From Nitrososphaeraceae archaeon (GTDB taxonomy: Archaea > Thermoproteota > Nitrososphaeria > Nitrososphaerales > Nitrososphaeraceae), in the NCBI GenBank assembly GCA_025449515.1, contig JANWJI010000039.1, positions 1-22,365 on the forward strand: a stretch of 22,365 nucleotides of DNA, in the 5' to 3' direction. The notes beneath the pieces were generated by a model that did not search any database, was not told the origin of the DNA, and worked only from the letters and a program-made list of their open reading frames with translations. The position numbers and the translations under genes were made by a program. This document shows, piece after piece, positions 1 through 5,920 of the stretch. The first letter of the stretch is position 1. Every line of letters starts with the position of its first letter.

Positions 1-1460
1 GGCCTAGTCTCCATCGGGTCTATTACCATATCAATGATTCCTTTCTCGGCAGCTATGTAAGGGTTAGCGAACTTTTCACGAAATTCTCTAGCTAGTTTTT
101 TCTTTACCGACGCGGCGTCAGCAGACTGTTTTAAATCCCTTCTATGTATAATTGTGATTGCAGCCTCAGGTCCCAAGACGGCGATTTCAGCGGTCGGCCA
201 CGCGAAGTTTACATCGGCTCTCAGATTTTTACTCCCCATTGCTATGTATGCTCCTCCGTACGCTTTACCTATAATACACGTTATCTTTGGAACTGTTGCT
301 TCACAGTATGCATATAGCAGCTTGCTCCCATGTCGAATTATTCCATTATGTTCCTGATCGGCTCCTGGCAGATAACCCGGAGTATCTACTAAGGTAACAA
401 GTGGGATATTAAAGGCATCACAAAATCTAATGAAACGCGCAGCCTTGTTTGACGAATTTATATCAAGTGCCCCTGCCAAGTACATTGGCTGATTGGCAAT
501 TATTCCTACTGACCTCCCGTTCAATCTAGCAAATCCTACAACAATATTTTCCGCGAAAAGCTCGTGAATCTCGAAAAAATCCCCGTTATCAACAATCGAG
601 TTTATCACCTGCTTCATGTCATATTGTTCGTACGGATTTTCCGGAAGAATGTTTAATAAATTTGTATCAAATCTATTTGGCTCATCCGTTGTTTCTACGA
701 TCGGAGAAGGCTCTGAATTATTCTGCGGAAGATATGACAATATTTTCTTTATCTTGTCCATGCATTCGTATTCATTTTTCGCCACGAAATGAGCAACGCC
801 AGATTTTGTAGCGTGAGTTATTGCACCACCTAATTCTTCAAATGATACCTCTTGGCTCAAAACCTCTTTAACGACCTCTGGGCCGGTTACAAACATTTGT
901 CCAATATTTTCAACCATTATAACAAAGTCTGTCATCGCAGGGGAGTAAACTGCTCCTCCAGCACATGGCCCTATGCTTGCAGTAATCTGGGGGATCACAC
1001 CAGAGGCCATAGTGTTCCTAAAAAAAATATCGCCATAACCGTCTAAACTCATAACCCCCTCTTGTATTCTAGCTCCGCCCGAATCAATTATACCAATCAG
1101 TGGGGCGCCAGATTTCATAGCATGATCCATTAATTTTGAAATTTTCTTTCCGGCCATCTCGCCTAAAGAACCCCCGAGCACGGTAAAGTCATATACGTAT
1201 ACGAATACCTGGCGGCCATGAACCTCGCCAAATCCCGTTATGACTCCATCTCCGTAATATTTCTTCGAATCAGGATCATCACTACGATGTACGACGTATT
1301 TGTCAAGCTCAAGAAATGTCCCTTCGTCCAAAAGTAGGGCGATCCTTTCCCTGGCAGTCAGCTTGCCTTTTGAATGTTGGGCGTCTATCTTCTCTTGACC
1401 ACCGCCCTCCTCGGCCGACTTTTTCATGTGGTACAACCGCTTTAATTTATCTTCATGCAT
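1..1460 (-). CDS. pccB: acetyl/propionyl-CoA carboxylase, carboxyltransferase (beta) subunit, 3'-truncated by window edge
   Basis: Biotin-dependent carboxyltransferase subunit. It transfers CO2 from carboxybiotin to acetyl-CoA or propionyl-CoA, the two carboxylation steps of the 3-hydroxypropionate/4-hydroxybutyrate cycle used for carbon fixation by ammonia-oxidising archaea. I translated it by hand: 486 complete codons are visible from an ATG at 1460, ending about 30 residues short of the usual ~515. The N-terminus has the family pattern of a KGKLTARERI motif near residue 30, followed by the two crotonase-type halves. Oxyanion-loop motifs are seen as GGARIQEG in the N-half and GGAYIAMGSK around residues 402-411. 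Residue 406, which is Asp in strict propionyl-CoA carboxylases, is Ile here (see findings). The ATG at 1470 meets a stop after five codons, so 1460 is the start. A TATA-like box lies 27 bp upstream, which suggests a leaderless transcript. Partner biotin carboxylase and carrier genes are not in the window. Confidence 0.93.
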   Translation of the reverse strand, partial: MHEDKLKRLYHMKKSAEEGGGQEKIDAQHSKGKLTARERIALLLDEGTFLELDKYVVHRSDDPDSKKYYGDGVITGFGEVHGRQVFVYVYDFTVLGGSLGEMAGKKISKLMDHAMKSGAPLIGIIDSGGARIQEGVMSLDGYGDIFFRNTMASGVIPQITASIGPCAGGAVYSPAMTDFVIMVENIGQMFVTGPEVVKEVLSQEVSFEELGGAITHATKSGVAHFVAKNEYECMDKIKKILSYLPQNNSEPSPIVETTDEPNRFDTNLLNILPENPYEQYDMKQVINSIVDNGDFFEIHELFAENIVVGFARLNGRSVGIIANQPMYLAGALDINSSNKAARFIRFCDAFNIPLVTLVDTPGYLPGADQEHNGIIRHGSKLLYAYCEATVPKITCIIGKAYGGAYIAMGSKNLRADVNFAWPTAEIAVLGPEAAITIIHRRDLKQSADAASVKKKLAREFREKFANPYIAAEKGIIDMVIDPMETR

Positions 1461-1486
1461 GGCCGTCCATTTAATGCCAGGAGTTG

Positions 1487-1497
1487 GATATATAAAT
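1487..1497 (-). promoter_or_regulatory. TATA-like box of pccB
   Basis: On the minus strand the sequence reads ATTTATATATC. It is centred about 30 bases before the pccB ATG at 1460. Archaeal transcription starts about 25 bp downstream of the TATA centre, so the RNA would begin within a few bases of the ATG. No Shine-Dalgarno sequence is seen before this ATG, consistent with a leaderless message. Confidence 0.55.
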
Positions 1498-1523
1498 TAA
1501 TTACGCATAAAACTATGGTAGAA

Positions 1524-1535
1524 TGTATATATTTT
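1524..1535 (+). promoter_or_regulatory. TATA-like box facing the gene-poor region
   Basis: TGTATATATTTT on the plus strand. No convincing protein-coding ORF follows, but two stem-loops begin about 28 bp downstream. It may drive the candidate RNA at 1553-1650. In AT-rich intergenic DNA such boxes also arise by chance. Confidence 0.3.
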
Positions 1536-1552
1536 GCGAATCAAGATTTTAC

Positions 1553-1650
1553 GTATTGAACCTGAGGTCAGCTATATTGGTTCTGGTCTGAATTGGGGTG
1601 GTGTAGCGGCATCACCAATTCACCGGTACGAGATAGTAACTTATCAAAAA
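1553..1650 (+). ncRNA. candidate structured small RNA
   Basis: Start and end are estimated, not seen. Downstream of the TATA-like box at 1524-1535 there are successive stem-loops. The first pairs GAACC (1558-1562) with GGTTC (1579-1583). The second is a strong hairpin at 1590-1621: GAATTGG plus TGGTG pair with CATCACCAATTC across a six-base loop TAGCGG, with a two-base bulge on the 5' side and one G-T pair. A third short stem, GATA (1632-1635) with TATC (1642-1645), is followed by an A-rich run. I do not recognise it as tRNA, SRP RNA, RNase P RNA or a C/D box guide. It could also be a transposon relic or chance structure. Confidence 0.25.
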
Positions 1651-1720
1651 ATACGACTGCTTCAGTAAATTATCAAGATTGCAGCTGTTGCATGTTTAAA
1701 TTGGAATATGGAACTAACAG

Positions 1721-1824
1721 ATCAGTTTACGTTAGATTAGATTGGTTTATGTTGGGTTAAATTAGATTAAACTATATTAAATTAGATTAAACTATATCAA
1801 ATTAGATTAAACTATATTAAATTA
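1721..1824. repeat. 20-bp tandem repeat array (about five units, sixth interrupted)
   Basis: Three nearly identical units of ATTAGATTAAACTATATTAA lie at 1761-1780, 1781-1800 (one T to C change) and 1801-1820. Two diverged units of the same length precede them at 1721-1740 and 1741-1760. A sixth unit begins at 1821 and is split by the inserted element at 1825-1955, resuming at about 1956. The unit has no recognised function. The decay toward the left and near-identity on the right suggest recent expansion at the right side. Confidence 0.85.
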
Positions 1825-1955
1825 TGCTTTGTTGCACAAATCTGATATTAGTCAACTAACTTTGAAATTTTCGGAATAATCCGTATCTGGCCCATTCGTA
1901 ATAAGTGTTAAAAGCGTTACAACATAACGAAGTTTCTGAATTATGCAACAAAGCA
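1825..1955. mobile_element. MITE-like element, 131 bp, with terminal inverted repeats
   Basis: Perfect 12-bp terminal inverted repeats TGCTTTGTTGCA (1825-1836) and TGCAACAAAGCA (1944-1955), with weaker pairing for about 10 more bases inward. It is flanked by an identical 8-bp direct repeat TTAAATTA (1817-1824 and 1956-1963), as expected of a target-site duplication. It has no coding capacity for a transposase, so a non-autonomous element or internally deleted IS is inferred. The insertion splits a unit of the 20-bp tandem array. The family is not assigned. Because the flanks are low-complexity AT repeats, the duplication could be partly coincidental. Confidence 0.6.
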
Positions 1956-2133
1956 TTAAATTATATTAAACTGGGCAGATCTATCGAAATAGTCTCTATT
2001 CATACTACTACCGACAACAATTGCTCTCCAAAAATAGAAAAAAGATTTAATATACAACGCCAGAGCGAAAACCGATGCATAGGTCAAGTATCTGTGCATA
2101 TGATAACAGCACGTGCATTAGAAAAGTAAATTG

Positions 2134-2346
2134 CTACTCACGTAGGCCGCTTCTTCCACCCTTCGCTCTACGAAAGTAATTCATACCCATGTTATAATTC
2201 TCAAATAATGATTGCATGGTACTCAAGCGATTTGTCAATTCCTCGATCTCTAACCTATTTTTCTCAGCATTTTTTTGCAACTCCTTTAATCTCTTCCTTT
2301 CTTTAACCAATAATTCAGCCACAATATACTCGTATTCGCTTGCCAT
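2134..2346 (-). CDS. hypothetical small coiled-coil protein (70 aa)
   Basis: I do not recognise the family. The protein is highly charged. Residues about 5-50 look like one long helix rich in K, E and L with heptad-like spacing, typical of a coiled coil. The C-terminus is basic and Gly/Arg-rich (KGGRSGLRE). No membrane segment or signal peptide is seen. The start is the ATG at 2346. A TATA-like AATAAA stretch near 2373-2380 lies about 30 bp upstream, fitting a leaderless start. It stands alone between the repeat region and the 376-aa hypothetical gene, with the same orientation as the latter. It could be a small nucleic-acid-associated or scaffolding protein, but that is a guess. Confidence 0.5.
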   Translation of the reverse strand: MASEYEYIVAELLVKERKRLKELQKNAEKNRLEIEELTNRLSTMQSLFENYNMGMNYFRRAKGGRSGLRE

Positions 2347-2555
2347 CCAGGATGATGTTTTCTAAGAATCAGATTTATTCTTTGCTACTAATAACAATCG
2401 TAATAATAATAAGGTGCTTCCAGCCGTGCATACACATTTACATACATAGATTCTCAGAGTCAGAAATTGACTGAAATGCTTCTTTAGGTTATTGGATATT
2501 TAGAGGCAGGATATTGGTAAATAGCACCAGTAGTCATTATCAAGAATTGGACCGA
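2347..2555. other. intergenic spacer with (TAA)n run
   Basis: Contains a short TAA-type trinucleotide run around 2389-2412. The TATA-like box of the downstream small gene is close to 2373-2380. Nothing else is recognised. Confidence 0.4.
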
Positions 2556-3686
2556 TCATTGTCTCAACAAGCTATCAAGATTTTTTTGCAAAAGAGGAAA
2601 GAGATCTCTTTTGACAATTTCATTATACCAGTATTGATTATAATGGCTAATGGAAAGGAACAAAAATTCCAAAAATGGTCTTAGTTGGAATTCATATGGT
2701 AGCATATCAAGTGCCATTGCCGCCTCATCCAAATAGATCTTGCACTTTCTTATTGTCAACTCAAAGCCTTTTGTTACATCATCAGTGACAAGGGAATAAT
2801 AGAGTGGCCATGATGGGATCTTTACTGAGCCATTTTTTATTGCATCCTGAATCTCATTTCCGCATCCAACACACTCGCTTGCCTTTGCCATGCCTAGATG
2901 GTATACGTCTGCGAGAGGCTTACGGTTAAGCGACATATTACGCGCTGCTGTACCCATAACTGCACGGTATTTTTTATAACATCCGATCATGTGTTCATCG
3001 GTAATGGATTCAGGCCTCTTCTTTAGTCGAGTATCGATATATTGTCCAATTCTAGCATCTTTAAAGCCTTCTTCGAACGCTCCCAGTACAGAATCACCCC
3101 CTTGAGAGATCTTCTGTCTAGCGACTTCGAGGATGTAAGGATTCATAAGCTTATAATCATCTAGATATTCTAAATCTTCGTCCTTGTCCATAATTCTATC
3201 CATTGGCTCGCTTAGATCAATCGCGATAATATGTCCATCGATAACAGAATTTCTAGTATCAGGAGGTAGTCCTTCCTTAAAGTAATCCTCAGCACCATCA
3301 AATAGTGCGTGCAGAACAGGAAAGGTCATTATAACAAAGTTAGAGTTGAGAATTCTTTCAACTCTATCCGCAAGGATTTCTGGTCTTGATAACCTTGCCA
3401 TCGTGTCTACCACTTTTTTTTCTTCTAAAACAAGCTCGGAAGATCCAATTTCATCTGTAAATTTTTTTAGTGTGATGGCAGGATTGGAATCAGAAATAAT
3501 TTGCCTGTGCAATGATAGTAGAAATCTCTTGGTAAATTCTTGGAATTGTTCTTCAGTCTCCCGATCGTATTTCTTAAACTGCCTATATCCTTTCTCACGT
3601 AGCAATGCCTGCTTTATGATATCCTTACCAGCCCTCGTACTCATCAAGGTACTTTTTTTAAATAGAGAGCCATCCTTGGTATTCAT
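2556..3686 (-). CDS. conserved-looking hypothetical protein with CxxC pair (376 aa)
   Basis: No known family is recognised. It is a soluble, mixed-charge protein, probably mostly helical, without signal peptide or clear membrane segment. Noticeable elements: a basic N-terminus (residues 1-45); a GHIIAIDLSEP stretch at about 151-161; an acidic patch at about 166-178 (DKDEDLEYLDD); and a single ECVGCG motif with Cys272 and Cys275, which could be half of a zinc or Fe-S site or a redox pair. The C-terminal third is rich in aromatics (SHYNQYWYN). The start is the ATG at 3686; an alternative ATG lies 14 codons in. A TTAAATAA box near 3718-3725 is about 35 bp upstream. Its length, good codon structure and own promoter argue for a real gene. 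It lies downstream of the ribosomal operon on the same strand but is separated by 215 bp. Confidence 0.75.
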   Translation of the reverse strand: MNTKDGSLFKKSTLMSTRAGKDIIKQALLREKGYRQFKKYDRETEEQFQEFTKRFLLSLHRQIISDSNPAITLKKFTDEIGSSELVLEEKKVVDTMARLSRPEILADRVERILNSNFVIMTFPVLHALFDGAEDYFKEGLPPDTRNSVIDGHIIAIDLSEPMDRIMDKDEDLEYLDDYKLMNPYILEVARQKISQGGDSVLGAFEEGFKDARIGQYIDTRLKKRPESITDEHMIGCYKKYRAVMGTAARNMSLNRKPLADVYHLGMAKASECVGCGNEIQDAIKNGSVKIPSWPLYYSLVTDDVTKGFELTIRKCKIYLDEAAMALDMLPYEFQLRPFLEFLFLSISHYNQYWYNEIVKRDLFPLLQKNLDSLLRQ

Positions 3687-3901
3687 GTATACTGCTTTCA
3701 GTGGATTGCCTCGTTATTTAAGTTTCATAGTCAATGTTTATCAAATTTGGAAGGGCCGTCCCTATTCCAGTAATGTCCTCGATAAAAAAAATATATGAAA
3801 ATCGCTAATTTAGCCTAACAAATCAAGATATTATTAAAACTTCAGATCTAGATCTTCTATTTGAAATCTTGAACTTGTGTATAATTTTGTCCCTAGATTT
3901 A
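3687..3901. other. intergenic region after the RNAP/ribosomal operon
   Basis: On the minus strand this follows the uS7 stop. It includes the palindrome AGATCTAGATCT (3845-3856) and T-rich tracts that could serve as the operon's termination zone. A TATA-like box for the 376-aa gene is near 3718-3725. No clear GC-rich hairpin terminator is seen. Confidence 0.35.
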
Positions 3902-4510
3902 CTATCGTGATGACATGGCAATTCGTTCTTGTTCATTCTTCTTCTTTATGGCATGGCTTGACATATCATTATTTGAAGCCATAACAAGTTCCTTGGAAAG
4001 TGCCTCTTCGATTGTTTGAGGATTGGTATAAGTAGATTCTTTGACCCCTTCTGCGATAAATCTTAGTGCAAGGTCGACTCTTCTAAGAGGGGCCACATCG
4101 ACCGATACGTGATATACAACACCACCATAGACAATCCTAGTCGTGTCCTCATTCGGGGAAGAATTCTCGACTGCCTTGACTAAAATATCCACGGGATTCT
4201 TGCCAGTTTCGAGATGGATAATATCCAATGCCGTTTTTACTACGTTAAGAGATTTTGCCTTTTTACCGCCCATCCTGCCAGTATTTTTGGCATACCTTTT
4301 ACCAAAATGCATCATCTTATTTGCAAGCCTCTCCACTATGTTAATTTCGGCTTTTTTCAATCTCTGATGTTCATGTCTACCAAACGTTACAGGAATTACG
4401 ACTGCAGGCTGCAAAGATATAACCTTGCGCAGACCCACGTCATTTATCTCGATTTTCTTGGTGTCCCACTTGTTAAATAGAAGAATATTTACTTGTTCTT
4501 TACCACTCAT
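3902..4510 (-). CDS. rpsG: 30S ribosomal protein uS7
   Basis: Small-subunit protein that binds the 3' major domain of 16S rRNA in the head, near the exit site. The 202-residue length fits archaeal uS7. Recognisable features are the conserved KKAKSLNVVKTALDIIH region, followed by GKNPVDILVKAVENSSP and the GGVVYHVSVDVAPLRRVDLALR segment around residues 123-150. It is the last gene of the operon seen here. The start ATG at 4510 lies 6 bases after the uS12 stop, and an AGGAGA Shine-Dalgarno overlaps the uS12 end, so the two are probably translationally coupled. Elongation factor genes, which follow uS7 in many archaeal operons, are absent here. Confidence 0.95.
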   Translation of the reverse strand: MSGKEQVNILLFNKWDTKKIEINDVGLRKVISLQPAVVIPVTFGRHEHQRLKKAEINIVERLANKMMHFGKRYAKNTGRMGGKKAKSLNVVKTALDIIHLETGKNPVDILVKAVENSSPNEDTTRIVYGGVVYHVSVDVAPLRRVDLALRFIAEGVKESTYTNPQTIEEALSKELVMASNNDMSSHAIKKKNEQERIAMSSR

Positions 4511-4516
4511 ATCATA

Positions 4517-4954
4517 TCATCTCCTAGGCTTTTCCTTCTTGCCATACACAAGCTCATTCAGAGAAACACCGTTGACTTTAAAAACTTGCCATCTGACCCC
4601 AGGTATATCACCCATGGCCCCGCCCATTGAACCACCTATGCCTTCTAATATTACTTCATCGTGTTCATCAACAAAATTGAGGGCCCCATCTCGAGGTAGA
4701 AAAGCAGTGATGGATTTCCCATTCTTGATAAGTTGAACTCGAACACATTTCCTTACCGCCGAGTTGGGCTGCTTGGATTCGATTCCCACCTTTTCCAATA
4801 CAATACCTCTAGCTTGTGGTGCGCCCTCCAGTGGATTTGCCTTCTTGTCAAGCATCAGCATTCGACGCTTGTAATACTTATTTGCCCATCTGGCACGATT
4901 TCTCTTGGAGCGTAAAACACGACCAGCAAATAGCCCTAATGGAGATTTAGACAT
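4517..4954 (-). CDS. rpsL: 30S ribosomal protein uS12
   Basis: Decoding-centre ribosomal protein, 145 residues, the usual archaeal/eukaryotic length. The conserved KQPNSAVRKCVRVQLIKNGK lies at about 61-80, with the PNSA loop at 63-66. PRDGALNFVDEHDEVILEG follows at about 87-105. The C-terminus is basic (GKKEKPRR). The start ATG at 4954 follows the nusA TGA (4957-4955) with no gap. A GAGGTG Shine-Dalgarno within the nusA end (4969-4964) has good spacing. Tight packing with nusA and uS7 indicates one transcript. Confidence 0.96.
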   Translation of the reverse strand: MSKSPLGLFAGRVLRSKRNRARWANKYYKRRMLMLDKKANPLEGAPQARGIVLEKVGIESKQPNSAVRKCVRVQLIKNGKSITAFLPRDGALNFVDEHDEVILEGIGGSMGGAMGDIPGVRWQVFKVNGVSLNELVYGKKEKPRR

Positions 4955-5434
4955 TCATATATACACCTCATTACTATCACTTGGAGTTTGTTCAGAACTG
5001 ATAATAAAAACGTTAGATATCTGAAAATAACGTCTTGCTAAGAGTCTTGCTTTCTCTGCATTTCGACCTTCTCTCCCTACCACTATTCCCTTCTTTTTCG
5101 CGTCCACGGCCACCACAGCTTGCCTAGTTCCGTCTGTTCGCTCATCGATCCGTATTTGATTTATCATATTATTATTCAATATATTGCCTATAAACTCTGA
5201 AACATCATCTGAATATTCGACAAGTTCGACTTTTCTGGCAACAACATTTTGTAGTTGCTTGATGGTAGCTCCACCCTTCCCAATAGCAAGACCCATCTGG
5301 TTCTTACTAATTACAAAAATTACCCGATCCATCTTTTCATCCACAACACAGTCCCTGGCCGTAACGCTAGTAACGCTTTGGAACAGTGACATTAGTCGTA
5401 GTTCATCAGAAGTAAGCTTAATCTTTTCAGTCAT
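4955..5434 (-). CDS. nusA: archaeal NusA-like transcription factor, two KH domains
   Basis: Transcription elongation/termination-associated RNA-binding protein. The archaeal form lacks the bacterial NusA N-terminal polymerase-binding and S1 domains, and this 159-residue protein fits that short form. Two KH motifs are visible: GKGG at residues 52-55 (LAIGKGGATIKQL) and GREG at 120-123 (VVGREGRNAEKAR). Between them are the expected strands and helices. The C-terminus is short (SSEQTPSDSNEVYI). Its stop codon directly abuts the uS12 start. A 123-bp spacer to the upstream eL30 gene might hold an internal promoter, but I see no decisive TATA box there. Confidence 0.93.
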   Translation of the reverse strand: MTEKIKLTSDELRLMSLFQSVTSVTARDCVVDEKMDRVIFVISKNQMGLAIGKGGATIKQLQNVVARKVELVEYSDDVSEFIGNILNNNMINQIRIDERTDGTRQAVVAVDAKKKGIVVGREGRNAEKARLLARRYFQISNVFIISSEQTPSDSNEVYI

Positions 5435-5557
5435 ATCTCATATCACAATAATTTATCCTGCGTATTAGCATCAATTGGCAGTTCTTGCTGAATATCAAAG
5501 TCCAATTTAAGTCTTCATACTCTACTAAATCATACTGGATTAAATCAAAGGCAATTA

Positions 5558-5920
5558 CTAACGAATCTTTTTTTTGCCGCGTTCGTGATCACTGATGTTC
5601 TGATTTTTCTGAGCATCAAGTATTACGTTAATATCTTCTTCCGTTCCACTCTTCAATGCAATTACACTGACTCTAAAAGGCTTGTTACATAGCTTTCCTA
5701 GTTGGACAGAATTACCTTCATAATAGCAAATTGGAACGGTGGATTCCCTCGATTTTTCTTCGATTTCCGATCTAGCTGGTAACGGGACAGAATTCGATAG
5801 GATTAGCAACTTCGAGGCCTTAATCGAGGGCAACACCTCCTTAAGCCCGCACTTGTATTTACCAGGTGCCACTAGATCTTTGATTACTTTATTGAGTACT
5901 TTATTGAGTACTTTCACCAT
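5558..5920 (-). CDS. rpl30e: 50S ribosomal protein eL30 (L30e)
   Basis: Member of the L7Ae/L30e fold, a kink-turn RNA-binding large-subunit protein. The N-terminal helix leads into KYKCGLKEVLPSIKASKLLILSNSVP, equivalent to the family pattern of a G-x-K-E region followed by a K-L-hydrophobic strand. It then shows VPICYYEGNSVQLGKLCNKPFRVSVIAL, typical of eL30. It has 120 residues, with a charged C-terminal tail of about 20 residues beyond the ~100-residue core. The start ATG at 5920 lies inside rpoA, overlapping its end by 20 bp. It is encoded in the classic position between the rpoA A'' end and nusA. The N-terminal NKVLNKV repeat reflects a 12-bp tandem duplication (see separate entry). Confidence 0.9.
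   Translation of the reverse strand: MVKVLNKVLNKVIKDLVAPGKYKCGLKEVLPSIKASKLLILSNSVPLPARSEIEEKSRESTVPICYYEGNSVQLGKLCNKPFRVSVIALKSGTEEDINVILDAQKNQNISDHERGKKKIR
5889..5912 (-). repeat. 12-bp tandem duplication at the rpoA stop / eL30 start overlap
   Basis: AGTACTCAATAA occurs twice in direct succession on the minus strand (5912-5901 and 5900-5889). The first copy carries the rpoA stop codon. In the eL30 frame both copies are coding and give repeated VLNK. A four-codon duplication leaves both genes in frame. Confidence 0.8.

Noticed and set aside
1905..2129. 74-aa plus-strand open frame
   Set aside because: It begins inside the MITE-like element and runs through its end and the tandem-repeat remnant. 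It has no recognisable domain, Shine-Dalgarno or family match.
3346..3798. 150-aa plus-strand open frame opposite the 376-aa gene
   Set aside because: Antisense shadow of a well-formed gene; its composition (Ser/Leu/Phe-rich) is typical of reverse-complement reading.
4770..4795. GGATTCGATTCCCACC, similar to a tRNA T-arm
   Set aside because: Lies within conserved uS12 coding sequence; no acceptor, D or anticodon arms are nearby.
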